A DNA stretch of 64,000 nucleotides, from the NCBI GenBank assembly GCA_037576215.1, contig JBANDB010000003.1:6820001-6884000 (forward strand). Reading direction: 5' to 3'. Every line of letters starts with the position of its first letter. Position 1 is the first letter of the stretch. Below the pieces are notes generated by a model. The model did no database searches. It was not told the DNA's origin and saw only the letters and a program-made list of their open reading frames with translations. Below, in pieces: positions 45,592-56,740 of the stretch. Source of the DNA: Armillaria gallica (Eukaryota; Basidiomycota; Agaricomycetes; Agaricales; Physalacriaceae). Both the position numbers and the translations under genes were made by a program.

Positions 45592-48115
45592 TTGGCTTGT
45601 CACTGTTTACTCGTGACTGACTGTTACAATCACGCTCAAGGCGGATTTGTTTGGCCGTGCATTCGCTCGCATAATCAGACGTCCTGGTTTTCTCTGGCCC
45701 GCTTCCTTTGCGCATCCAAAAAAATCCTTGCCATGTCCTACGTTAAACTCAATGGGGTCATTCTCGACTCAGTTCGTCTCTCTCGCCGATCTAGATCCAT
45801 TTTATCTGCCCGTCTTCTTCGCGCCTGGAATTTGCCAGTAGTGTCTCGCCGCAGTTTTTTTGTTGCTGCATACGAACGAGGGGTTAATTGCGGGGGTGCT
45901 TCTATTGACTTCATGGTATCGGAGGAGTTGATCGAAGACATGTGTCTCGGTTCAGACTGGTACACCTTCCTTCGCGAGTTGGTTCCTTCTGGCCTCCATG
46001 GATCTTGTGAGTTTCGTTTGTATTACAATCGCTACGCTCACCGAACCCAGGTCGTTGTCGTTTCCTACATGGTAGATACCTCGCTACAGGCATGTTTCCT
46101 TTCAGAGTGATGCTGATCCCTGGGTCCAGATACATACGAATCCGACTCCTTACTCCGTGGGGATACGTTCGCCGACGGGGTGCCCGCATTATCTCGTGAG
46201 CGTCTGCGTTGCGACGTCGCCCTGGCTGGGTTCCTAATCTTTTATGATTTTTTTCAGTTTCGAGCTTTGTTGCACCTAACATTACCGCACCTTGCCCCGT
46301 TTCTCGGACAACGGATACTTCAGCCCGCGGGGTGGGAGCATTGTCTGGTAAATGTCTGCGTTTCGATGTCGGCCCGATTAGCTTCCTAAGCTATTTTCAG
46401 TTTCAAGTTTTGCGTCACCCTTCATCGCGACTCCTGGCCCCGTTTCTGGCTCTGGAGGCACCAGCCTTCCAACGCGGAATTTTGTCAATGTCCTTCCCGA
46501 AGAAGCGACCCCTTCTTTCATCGACGATAGTGTCGACGAGTGTTATGCTACCGTGTTCGCCTCAGAATTGATAATCCCATATACCGAACGTCCTCATTTA
46601 GGTCATTTGCGAGACTTGCTATTTGGTTTGTCCGAGGATGTTCCCCATCTCCACGTAAATCCTTCCAGTGTCTTACACGAAGCGTTGTCGTCTCATGGCA
46701 TCGAATCTGATGGCCTCTCGGCTGAAGAGTGCCGGATGTTCTATGCTTCCCATCTATTGACTGGAGCCTGCATGCTTGGGGAAAGTTCGCAGTCGTTTCC
46801 GGCCTGTACAACGTTGGCTCAGCACTATTCCTCTCCACAGGCTTTTGTTACCGATGTCGTTGATATAGTGATGTCACATGTCTGCCAACATCAATCCGAG
46901 TCCTTGCGCGAGCGAAATCTATTGTCCAGAGTTTTTGCAGGCCCATCTGATGCCACACTGTCAACAGAGACTTTTCTACGACAATTGTTGTACTGGCGCC
47001 GAGCGTCTATCTCTGAGTCCATGGTTCGCCTGATAAATTCGCTGGATTCCACACCATGGCCGATGTTGGTTTCTCTCTGCAATTTTCACGGTTTGTTTGT
47101 CCCTCAGGGACTCAGGGTTGATGAAATGAGGCACTTGCTTCTTGAGCATTTGCTGTCGGGTTTGTGTACCCACCTATCATCGGAGTCCCATTGTGAATCC
47201 TCTTCTGAGTCCCCTTCCTATCCCGATGTTTCTTATCAGACCCAGCTCTTGCGTGTGTTGCGCTACAAAGGGAGTCTCCGTATTCTCCGACGTGTACTGT
47301 CCATCCTAAGGCTACCATTTGAGCCGAAGTCTTCACTAGGTCAGCTTAAGGCGGAGTTGCAGCACCATATTAATAGACTGGAAAAAGGGAAGGATTCACT
47401 CATTCGCGATGTCATTGGTATGTGGGACGACAAGCATACACGCGACTATTTAAGCCTGCAACGTCGAAGCTTCCGGGCAGAATCGAAACGGCGACTGGAT
47501 GAGCAGAAGGTGGGTAGGGTCCGCGAAATACGACAGAATTGGCCCCGAATACCGCCAAGGGATTTGAAGGAGAAAATCGTCAGACTGTTTCAAGAACGTA
47601 CTAGTTCCGAAGCGTTGGCCCAATTTACATGCGCGTCATGCGGTGAAGAGCATTTCTGTACGCATCGGCACCTCCTGCCTATGTCTGACGTTGATCTCAC
47701 TTTACTAACACCCACATCTCAACTTCCAGGTGTTCCGAGGCCCGAGAACTATGATATGTGGAGTGGCGCGTTGTTGCATCCTGATGGAATCTCCAGTGTC
47801 GAAGACGGGAACCCCAAAATTTCACTATGCAAATCTTGCAAGGCCGCTCTGAAAAAAGGTAAGATGCCTGCTTTGTCTCTAGCGAACATGAATTACTTGG
47901 GTCCTGTGCCCCAAGAACTGTCTTCTTTGACCGTTATCGAGGAGTCGATGGTGGCTTTATGTCGTACTAAATGTCTCGTAGTACAACTCAAGGATGACTC
48001 GGAGACCGAATCCAAAAAATCTATAAGACAGCGAGGTACTGTGGGACATATGATCGTGTATCCTCAACGACCCGGGGCCATTGCAGAAATGTTACAGTCA
48101 TCCACCGGTCCTTGA
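45592..48115 (+). mobile_element. Helitron-type element, N-terminal part of the replicase-helicase gene (truncated)
   Basis: The main frame (46553-48115, open further upstream to about 46430) contains a cysteine/histidine cluster CASCGEEHFCTHRHLL, then LCKSCKAALKKGKMPALSLANMNYLGPVP and GHMIVYPQRPGAIAEML. This is the pattern I associate with the DUF6570 region that precedes the Helitron-like N domain in fungal Rep/Hel proteins. The frame stops just after it; the Rep and helicase parts are absent. Upstream coding-type sequence (45750-46110, with VSEELIEDMCLGSDWYTFLR) joins through short introns near 46200-46260 and 46345-46400. Two small exons near 46260-46345 and 46400 onward are similar to each other. 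Element termini were not found. Confidence 0.6.
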
Positions 48116-48319
48116 TCCGGCACCACACCTTGATACGTTGGACCTTTACTCCTGTGAAACAGACCTATATGCCTCGGAGTTTTTGTAATTGTATATATAG
48201 ACATCATACCTGCAACTGATAAGTATCCTGACAGTATCCGTGGGGTTCTCAAACCACAGTCCTCGAATTGATCATAAAATTCAGAAAAGATCAATTATAA
48301 ATTGCATCTAGAGGCAGCC

Positions 48320-48634
48320 AACTGACAAAAGTATAGACCTATAACCTGAGTGTATGTAGACACAAGTCAGATAACTCCTCAGTGTGACGAGATGGTAAAA
48401 GCAACTTTATACCTGAGCGTACGTAGACACGAGTCAGATAACTATGTGAGAGTTAGATATAGGTACGGTTAGGTATAGGGAAAAGAGACATGAACCTCCT
48501 CAGTGCGGCGAGATGGTAAAAGCAACTGAGGAGCAAGTAACCGGAAGCGGCGACTAAGTAGTGTAGCAAAGCTGTAGGTAAATAGATCATAATAGAATGC
48601 GTAACTGTAAAGACCAGAGACCCTAAGGTCAACA
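48320..48634 (-). repeat. Copia-type LTR (partial limits)
   Basis: On the minus strand a purine-rich CTGTGGGGGTG is directly followed by TGTTGACC at 48634, a typical polypurine tract and LTR start downstream of the copia coding end. Inside are two pairs of direct repeats: ACCTGAG..GTAGACAC..AGTCAGATAACT at 48345-48377 and 48412-48443, and GAGATGGTAAAAGCAACT near 48388-48408 and 48510-48528. The far end is uncertain. Confidence 0.6.
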
Positions 48635-48657
48635 CACCCCCACAGTTGCGTGTGGAA

Positions 48658-49479
48658 TCAGCGGGACACGAGTCCAAGGCCGGTCACGTGAGCGCGGTGC
48701 AAGATGGTGGATAGAGGTTTAGTGAGAATGTCGGCCGTCATACTGCGAGTGGGGATCCATGTAGTGGAGAATGCGCCAGTACGTAGATGTTCACGGATGA
48801 AATGGTATCAAATATCGATGTGCTTGAGCCATGGAGAGTTGGATTGGGAGTTGGCAATAGTGAGTGAACTTTCGTTGTTGGATAGCATTGGGAAGGGAAC
48901 AGCGCATGGGAGGGAAAGCAATTTGAGAAAAAGCTTGATCCAAAGCAATTCCTTGATGAGGTGGGTCAATGCCATGTATTCCGATTCTGTTGATGATAGG
49001 GAGGTGGCTTTCTGTTTGGAGCTAGACCATGACACTAGGCCGTTGAAGACAAATATTGAGTAGCCCGAGAAACTTCGGCGATCACTTTTGTCAGATCCCC
49101 AGTCAGAGTCTGAGAAGGCAACGTTTGAAGGGTCGACATCGAAGTCAGCGAGGGTGGTTTTTGTAGTGTCACCCCCATACTCGAGGCAGTAGTCACATGT
49201 ACCTGCAAGGTACCGCAGGACACCCTTGGCTGCAGCTGATGCGGTCCTAGTGGGATTTGCATTGTACTGACCTAGGGCAGCAGCTGTGAAAGCGATGTCT
49301 GGATGCGTGCATATGGCAGGGTAAAGCAGTTGGCCAGTGATACGTTGATGATAGTGGGTGAGCTTGTCATCAGGGATCTCGGGTAGGAGATTTGGGGGAT
49401 CAGATAGGGTGTGGAGCTTTGCGTGGAGAGGGACAGTTACGAGTCCGAGTTTACGAGGATTCGTCCTTATGCGCTGCAT
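48658..49479 (-). pseudogene. Ty1/copia retrotransposon fragment (RNase H end of Pol)
   Basis: The minus-strand frame encodes the C-terminal end of a copia polyprotein: PDIAFTAAALGQY, VLRYLAGTCDYCLEYGG, AFSDSDWGSDKSDRRSFSG, the hallmark ATSLSSTESEYMAL and WLKHIDI. A TGA at 48808-48810 interrupts it where most copia proteins have Arg (HIDIRYHF), then the frame continues in phase through FIREHLR and MTADILTKPL to TGA 48658-48660. Integrase and reverse transcriptase are missing, so the element is truncated at its 5' side as well as stopped. It is followed by its 3' LTR. Confidence 0.85.
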
Positions 49480-51563
49480 TTCGATCTAGGACCCTTACTT
49501 TTAAGTTTTACCTTAGAATCTAACATGTGCAAACAACTGCCTTTTATGGCAATTCAAAAATAATAGCCTGCAGCTTCGCTAATACTTATCTCTCCACATG
49601 GTGTATCTGTGTTGTTCGCTGTCAGATTGGTACACAAATGGTTGGTTTCATTAAATTCCATATTAATTGGTTTATTTTAGGTACTTTTGGCTCATCTTGT
49701 GGCCCCAAGAGCCCGGAATAGCTGCTATATTATCCCTCACCCATGCGTAAGCCCTCGCGCGAGGCAGGACTATGTATGATACCCACAAGACACTACCCCA
49801 GTGAAGACCATTGACCAGGACGAAGCCGATGCCCATTACCACCCACTATTGGTTGAGAACTGGTACCATCCCCACCTATCCTCCTATCCAGCACCACCCA
49901 CATCAACATTGGGACAATCGCTCTCGTGCAGTGATTTCGCATGCAGAAACGACCATGGACAAAGTGGAGGATACAAAATCGGATGCCATCTGCATGCATG
50001 GCACGGGAACGATTGTTCAGCAACGGGAACAATGATGAAGATAAACAGGGCGACAACGATGATGGCAAGAGGGCCAAGAGGGTCTGAGAACCTCAGAGGG
50101 GTATTGGGGAAGGTAGATCATGTGTGCAGTGGAAGGGGAACATGCTGAGGAGGGTGCAGGAGGTGGAACAGTGCGAGCAGGAGGGTGGGAGCAAGATCGG
50201 ACCCCCAACATCCAACGAAGCCAGTAATGATATCTTCAGTATGTGACAGAAGACGCCAAGACAACAGTAACGCGAGCACCAACGGCCCATCCCCCATTTT
50301 TGACATGGGGGATCACAGCTATCACACCCATTTTCCTCCCCAACATTGTTATCACCAACGGTGATGATGACGACACCTGATCTACATCCCGCACCCTCCA
50401 TTGACCGTGCAACCACCATCGGACCCCACCCTTGTTTTTGGTACTGGCAAATCTGATTGTGGTTGCCGTTTCCCCTCGCAAGCTCCCTGTCACACTCTAT
50501 GGCGCCGCTGATCCCTACCTTTCCCCTGCCCAAATCCAACATCGACCTCTACCGCCCGTCTTGGGCTGCCAATAGTACCTCCCTCCATGAACATTATCAT
50601 CACCACTACCAATGACGGCAATGGCCAAACCCCATTCCACTTGTCACATCCCGCACCTTTTATCAATCCTATCAATCCTATAAGCATCATTTGCTACTCG
50701 CCCCATTTTTGACACTGGGGAAACCAATAGTGGCCTCTGTTTTCCCCTGCATGCTCTGCCCAATGTCATAGAGTGTTGCTGGCCCCGAATGAACAACCGT
50801 TTGGGGGCAGTATACTTCAAGCATGATGCAGAGCTGTAGTTTGGTGATTGTTAGGGCAGTGGAGCCCAGATATCTATGCTGGACTGCAGGAAGTGGCTGG
50901 ACAGTGGGATCGGTGGGGCAGGATGAAGGTCGGGACACTGACAACAGATGATGTCTGTGACAGTACACCTCTTTGGGCATTGAATATTGATGGATGGATT
51001 GAGGGTGCAATGAATGTGCATGAGGCTATGGCTGCGATGATGGTTTGGTTAGTGTCTACTCACATCGTAGGTGGCATCAGTATAGTCTTCTGGGTCTACG
51101 TGAGTCTTTTCGTTCACTGTATCCAGAGCTCTGTCTGGGAGATCGTATGACGCCTTTGGACGTATAGACTAGTTCAAGGCTTCAAGCTTGTTGTCTTCAC
51201 AAGTAACCTAGTTGGCAAAATCAAAGAAGTGGTGTTCGATGGCTAGCTCCTGCTTGGTATATTTGGTGCTGATACTCATTCAATTTATGCAGTTGATCAC
51301 AAAATGGGGGGCGTGGCTGTTGTTTGCCCAGATAACTTGTGGGTACAGTGGTTGTGATTGACAATGTTTCAGATTTAGAATTTTACTTTATGCAAATTTG
51401 TCAAGGTAGATTGCAATACATGAGAGGATCGAATGAAATAAATATATCCAAAGATTCTCCTAACACAAATTAACTGCCAAAAAAGTGTGTAAGTCAGCAG
51501 CTGTTCGACCTCGTAGGATCGTAATCTCCCCACCCCGAAGGTATTCATCAAATCAGAATCGCC
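49480..51563. other. Unassigned repeat-like region
   Basis: About 2 kb without a recognisable gene. Between 50.2 and 50.7 kb short phrases recur (CCCATTTTTGACA.TGGGG at about 50296 and 50702; CATCCCGCACC at about 50384 and 50647), suggesting internal repeats. A motif reading MRKPSREAG starts at 49743 and resembles motifs at 58.92 and 61.15 kb. The end (51480-51550) is similar to 55311-55376. Frames such as 49801-50148 show no domain. Confidence 0.3.
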
Positions 51564-52893
51564 ATGGAGTTACTCTTTGTCATTCCGGCAGCCCATCTCG
51601 TCATATTAACGTATGCGGTAAACCTGTCATCTACGTCGTCCTTGGGCCCTGTCATTGACCTCAGATACGCATTGTATGCTGGTAACACAACTTCCCAGGC
51701 TGGACTCGAAGATGGACTGGTTGTTTCCTACAGCAATATTCCCTATGTGCAGCTGCCAATCGGTGACCTTCACTGGAGAGCACCTTGAATGCTAAATGAA
51801 GAAGCCCGGTTGTAGATGTGAGGGGATGGGGCCTGCTGTGTTTGCAACATCTAGGCATGGTGGGAATCAGTTCAGAAGGTTTGACTCGCTACTGAGTCTC
51901 GGAAACCAAGCTGAATAGTGGCAGATTGCCTAAAGGTCAACATCTGGAAACCAAGAAATGCTTCTGAAGGAGATGCCCTTCCGGTTGCCATTTACATTCA
52001 CGTGAGTCTTATTGCAATGATACCAGCAGTAGTACCTGAAGTTCATCTTGCCCATGTCTAGGGAGGAGGCTTTAATGCTAACGTAGGTTTTCTTTACCCT
52101 CCTTTCTTTTTTGTGAACTGAAGGTGTTACGACCTAGTCACCACGAGGATTTCCACTGTATGACTGGGTAGAACAACGTGGCAAACTAGTTGGCATTTCC
52201 ATCACCTACTGCCTTGGACTTCTGGGCTTTTTGGGCAGTTCTCTGCTGGCCACCGATGGAGATTTGAATGTTGGATTACTCAATCAGCGTGCTGCCCTCA
52301 AGTGGATACAGTGACATATTTCCAAGTTTGGCAGTGATCCAAATGATGTCACAATTTATGGAGAAAGTGCAGGAGGTGCCAGCATGGTTATGCAAGTTAC
52401 TGCGTATGGAGGTCAGTTTTTTTCAGTCTTGAATTTTGTTGAGCAACAGTCCTTTCTCAGGTACAAGACCGGTTCCTTTCAAGTGTGTGGTAGCACAATC
52501 GATAGGTTTTGGCCCTACGCTAACTGAAGCTGAGGTGGAGTTAGCATTTCGTGAGCTTTTCCATCTTTGCTGTTTGCACAAACTCATGATCACATTAACC
52601 AGTATATGCTTTGGAAGTCATAGGATGCTCACCTGACAATAATGTCATGGCATGCCTATGCAGAGCATCTCTCGGTACATATCACTGAAAGTTCAGCTGC
52701 TGCGATTGATCTTTTTACTTTATAGGAGCCCTCATCAGCGCCATAAACAGTATTTGAACAGTATGCCGACAAATCCATCCTATCAATTTTCACCTGTCAT
52801 CGAAGGCCCAACAGGATTTCTCCCTGGTCTTCCATCTCGTTTGATCAAGTCTGGTAATTTCAGCACTGTTGAATTCATCGGCGGACACAAATA
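51564..52893 (+). pseudogene. Carboxylesterase/lipase pseudogene
   Basis: Pieces of a type-B carboxylesterase occur in order. The N-terminus MELLFVIPAAHLVILTYAVN is signal-peptide-like, then VVSYSNIPYVQLPIGDLHWRAP, then after a frameshift PVVDVRGWG. A spliced CLKVNIWKPRNASEGDALPV and IYIH|GGGFNAN (oxyanion region) follow, then LNVGLLNQRAALKWIQ, the nucleophile motif VTIYGESAGGASMV and FSPVIEGPTGFLPGLPSRLI. TGA codons at 51786-51788 and 52312-52314 and several frameshifts break it. The sequence ends at FIGGHK, with the last part of the catalytic domain missing. In life the enzyme would have been secreted and cleaved carboxylic esters. Confidence 0.85.
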
Positions 52894-53949
52894 ACAGTGT
52901 ACACGTTGACGAGGCTGGTGACGGGCACCTGTGAAACTGAGCATGGCCTAGCGTGAACACACACCAAACTCAACTCAACCCCACTAAGCACACACACAAT
53001 CTCCTTAAGTGCGGAGGGGAGCAAGGATTTTAATTCCACTTGCGCGCCGACAGTATCCCAATTTCTCTCAGTGAGCTCGCTAGAACGATATGCGCAACAC
53101 GTAGTATTTTCAAGCTAGTCTCAAATTCTCTAGCTCTTCGGAGCTTTTTACAAGAGAGCACGGTGAACCACGCAACCCTTGAGGCAAAATATATTTCAAT
53201 AGCCAGAACACACAGATGCGCAGATCCGCAAGTTGACCAAGTTTGGTCAGTGAGCTCACTAAGTACGACTCGCTGCTAGATCTAATCCGCATGCGATGCT
53301 GCCTTTCTCTTAGTGGCTAAACCTGACTTCCAAACTCGTCACGATGGAGGCCCTCGGCACTCCCACTCAAGTCTTAATTACTTTCTGAACCGTCCCCGCA
53401 AGTCTTCACACACAGTGCACTCGCCCTAACAACGGTGCCGCGAGGTCCAACTGCGCACACCTGTCACACTTTATGTAACTGCTAGAACAGCTCAAGCTGG
53501 CTGATTCCCTTGCAACTACTTCTAGACCTACACGGAGGCCGACACAACACAAATTCTCTTTTTACACTGAACCAGAAAAAGGAACAGAGCTTTTCTCTCA
53601 GATTTATCTCAGCAAACTCTCAAGATGGGCGCAGCGTCACTGCCCCAAATCTCCTTCTTATCTCAAGTAAACTGAAGTTTTTATCCAAAATGTCTCTCTT
53701 GTTCTATTTCTCTGTGAGCTTGCTAAACTTGCATTCTAGCCAATGCTTGAAGCTACTAACTCTTACGCGTTGCAACAAGTCCAGATCCAAACTGAAACTT
53801 TATTACTGTACGTGGGAGGTAGGTATCTTGCCTTTAATACATGAAAATCTACTCTACTTATACTACGGAAGATTGATTGTTACAAACGGATTTTTTGTAA
53901 TTTACTTCTTTTTCGGCCAGGTATCCCTCATCTGAGTTGGCCCTGTGCT
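52894..53949. other. Unassigned region between esterase relic and hAT-like relic
   Basis: The break in the esterase is followed at once by CAGTGTACACG, which would suit a hAT terminus, but no matching inverted end was confirmed. A 141-residue plus-strand frame (53510-53935) has no domain. Confidence 0.3.
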
Positions 53950-54136
53950 CTAGGCAGCGCGCCACTTGTTCCTCTTTTTAGTATCCTCAAAGAGCTAAGC
54001 AGTGTCTACGTCGCTTGCCCTAGCAGCAGAGTAGCTTGCGAGCGTGCACTCAATAGCTGCTTAATCCTCGATCACCGATCACCCTTCGTATTCGGCTTTC
54101 AGGTCTGCTCCACAGGTGACAGTGTCATGTTCTAGA
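53950..54136 (+). pseudogene. hAT-type transposase C-terminal relic
   Basis: The plus-strand frame reads PLFSILKELSSVYVACPSS then RVACERALNSCLILDHRS, which resembles the hAT dimerisation region (usually ..P..SVASERAFS..G..L.D.RS). It ends at a TAG shortly after. No catalytic domain was found upstream. Confidence 0.45.
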
Positions 54137-55379
54137 CTCGGTAACCAAGAAATGCCTCGGCTTTCCAGTCCACTTGCTACTTCCATCGGCCAAAGCCTGT
54201 TTCTAGGCCATGCCCAGGGTTCTCTTGATTACCCCGCGTGTGATATTGTTTTTCCGGATCTCCAGGGACCACGCGTCATAGATTACAGACGCGTCGTTAT
54301 CTAAATTAGCCTCGGTCCGTGTACAAGCACATCCCACTCCAGCTGAGTCCTCTATTGCAAACGGGTGGTTTGGCAATCTAGCATGCCCTTCGGCCTTGTT
54401 GCTGTGCATGCCTGTAAGGTACAGTGCCATGATGAAGTCCTTATATTTTAATCCCATTGCTTCTTTTTCTGTTATAGAGCTCTCTACCTCGGTGACCTTG
54501 CTTCTTCGCGTGCCACTTGCACTGTCAGCCCGCTCGCGATGCCTCTGCATTGCTAAAGTGTAAGTTATGATGTTTTGCAAAATTACACCCTTAGACACGC
54601 TGCAGGCATGACAACGTACTGGAGTCGCAGTCAGGGCTGTCAGTGGCAGTGTAATTGCATCAGCGATAATGGCGATGAGGACAAAAAGTTGGATTTCTTG
54701 ACGAGGAGCAGGGTGATAGGGAAACAGAAAGCAGAAGGATGTTATTGATACTCATACGGTACTGTTGTGTATAAGCATAAATCCAAAGAAAAGTAAATTA
54801 GTACTTAGTAAGTAGTAATTGGATTACCTTCTTTAAGTCAACGCATTGAGAAGATGAGAGTGAGTTCCAAAGAACTTAGAGAGTAGGTTGAGGTTCAACT
54901 GTAACTTTGGAAGGATTGCGTTTAGTAGTAAGCTGATTAACCTAATGAGGTTCGGCATCCGCTTAAGATCATTCAATATGATGATGCGTAAAGCAGAAGT
55001 AAATTGTAAGTAAGTAATACATGAGCTGCCATGCATATATATACCTGTAACGTCGGAATCTTCTATCTTCCAGTAGGTACTAGGCGACTCAGTATGAGTT
55101 GTATTGCTGCGGCGCAGTCAACTAAAGAGGTAAATATAGCGCATATGAGACAAATGGAATGTAGTCTTGATAGGTGGTGATATGAGAAGGAAAACGAGAG
55201 GGATGTATGAGATATAGCGGGAATACCATAACAGGTACAATCTAACTACAAGAAGAGCTGAAAGTGGAAGAATAAGAAGATAGGTTTCAAAGTTGCGTTA
55301 CGGTCAAAATGAAAAAGAGCGTAAGTCCACCAACAGTCAGAGCTCGTAGGATCATAATTTCCCCACCCTGAAGGTATGC
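54137..55379. other. AT-rich gene-poor region
   Basis: Short frames on both strands (for example minus 54203-54598, 131 residues) without a recognised domain. The part 54.7-55.3 kb is AT-rich. The end 55311-55376 is similar to the sequence just upstream of the esterase relic (51480-51550). Confidence 0.3.
55341..55376 (+). repeat. Second copy of the esterase-upstream sequence
   Basis: CTCGTAGGATC.TAAT.TCCC followed by CACCC.GAAGGTAT occurs here and at about 51511-51546, with three differences in 36 bases. At the first site it lies just before the esterase start codon; here no esterase sequence follows. Confidence 0.6.
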
Positions 55380-55700
55380 TCAAGTGCACAAAATGGGAGG
55401 GACTTCCTCCCGTTCATGCTGCGGCCAAGCGTAGTCTCCTGTTGAAATCAATCCAATGGGCAACCGGTGCTTGCTGTACGTGGGCCAAAAGGCCATAAAA
55501 AAGAAGGGAGCCTCATTGCACAAAGACACCCTCTGACGTGGTAAGCTGTAAACCCTAACCTCAGCATCTACCTTGCAGATTTTGACGGTTTGCTGGAATA
55601 GAGGCAAGTCAGTGCCATGTCTTTTGAACAGCAAGTTCTCGCTTACCTCGTAAATGTCCGCACGTGCCAAACGAGTCAAGCATAAGACGCCCTCAACCAA
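55380..55700 (-). other. Unidentified open frame
   Basis: 106 residues with no recognised domain (contains LARADIYEVSENLLFKRHG). It may be a remnant of a gene whose start is near the repeated upstream sequence, or chance. Confidence 0.2.
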
Positions 55701-56076
55701 CCCCGAGTCGCCCTCAACAAACAGCAGCTATTTATTCAGCCACGATGGGTTAAACGGGATTGGAGAAAGGCATAGAGTGGTCGACTCCTTTTTTGAGCTT
55801 GATGCAGGGTTGAGCCAAGTCTAAAAACACTTTGTAAGTCAATGTCGCAAGCCTTCCATATGCAAAACACTCACAGGACAAAGAAAATTCCATTGAGACC
55901 GGGGGGTACACACGGAAGTGAGCACTGAACAGTAAAAATAATGATATGGCCTCCTTCTGAGCATGTGTTTGTGAATTTGCTCAAGAGATACTCGGTGGTG
56001 GACCAGAGTCTGCAGTGTTCGTTAGTTTCTCAGAAACATAAAAGCTCATAGTAGTCACTATCACATGATGCTTGCC

Positions 56077-56099
56077 GGTTGTTGTTGTTGTTGTTGTTG
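56077..56099 (+). repeat. Trinucleotide microsatellite (GTT)n
   Basis: About seven GTT units in a row. On the minus strand this would read as CAA repeats next to a possible exon. Confidence 0.9.
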
Positions 56100-56186
56100 A
56101 GCTTGCATTGGAGAACTATTGTCCCTATTTTGAAGCTAAAATTGAATGATTAGTAAAGAAGCAAGTCATTGATGTGACAGCATACC

Positions 56187-56740
56187 TTGTGCTACTCCTC
56201 TCGAGTTCCATACCCTGTTGTTACCATCTGGCTGACACCATGCCCTCGCTTGCTGGACATCGATACGTTGTGGCGGGGCAAAAGTCGTCATCCAAGATTT
56301 TGCAGAGTGGGTGTCTTGAGTTTGAAGAAAAATAGATGTCCTCGATTCGTCATATCATTGGAGACAAGACTGCAATTGGACATCAGTAAGAACATAGTTT
56401 TGTAAATAATGGCCACATACCTTTTACCTGCACATGAGTACTTTACGATTCCAACAACGCCGTGTCCCTGCTCGCCAGATGTTGACATGTCGTGGTGGGG
56501 TAAATCTCGTTGTCTGAATTCGCAAGCTAGAAGGCTTGAACTTGCATCTTGATTCTCGACGCTACACTCAACGATTAGTAAAAGGCAGCCATTTATGTAG
56601 TAAGGACATACCGTATACTTGCCGAATGACCCTCCTAAAGACCCTCTACAACCTCGACGACACTGTGACCTTGGTCGCTGGACATTGATACATGGCCTCA
56701 AAGCAAAATACCTGCTCCTCCTAATGAATACAGTCTTCCC
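56187..56740 (-). repeat. Three exon-like repeats of an unidentified gene
   Basis: Three related segments spaced about 205-222 bp are each followed on the minus strand by a good splice donor. They lie near 56247-56281 (GCTGGACATCGATACGTTGTGG on plus), 56469-56505 (GTTGACATGTCGTGGTGGGG) and 56670-56700 (GCTGGACATTGATACATGG). Intervening sequences have intron-like ends (GTATGT/CTAATC...TAG). Translated pieces include PHHDMSTSGEQGHGVVGI and HLFFFKLKTPTLQNLG. No family is recognised. Exon duplication is the simplest explanation. Confidence 0.4.

Noticed and set aside
45390..45600. Helitron 5' terminus
   Set aside because: TC-starting, A-rich sequence is present near 45393, but no defined consensus or matching copy supports a boundary.
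49741..49775. Helitron 3' end based on the palindrome CCTCGCGCGAGG
   Set aside because: The hairpin is not followed by a CTRR terminus at the right distance, and similar phrases at 58.92 and 61.15 kb do not keep the palindrome.
52894..54630. Complete hAT element with CAGTG-type ends
   Set aside because: A CAGTG start at the esterase break was seen, but no clear inverted partner or 8-bp duplication could be confirmed.
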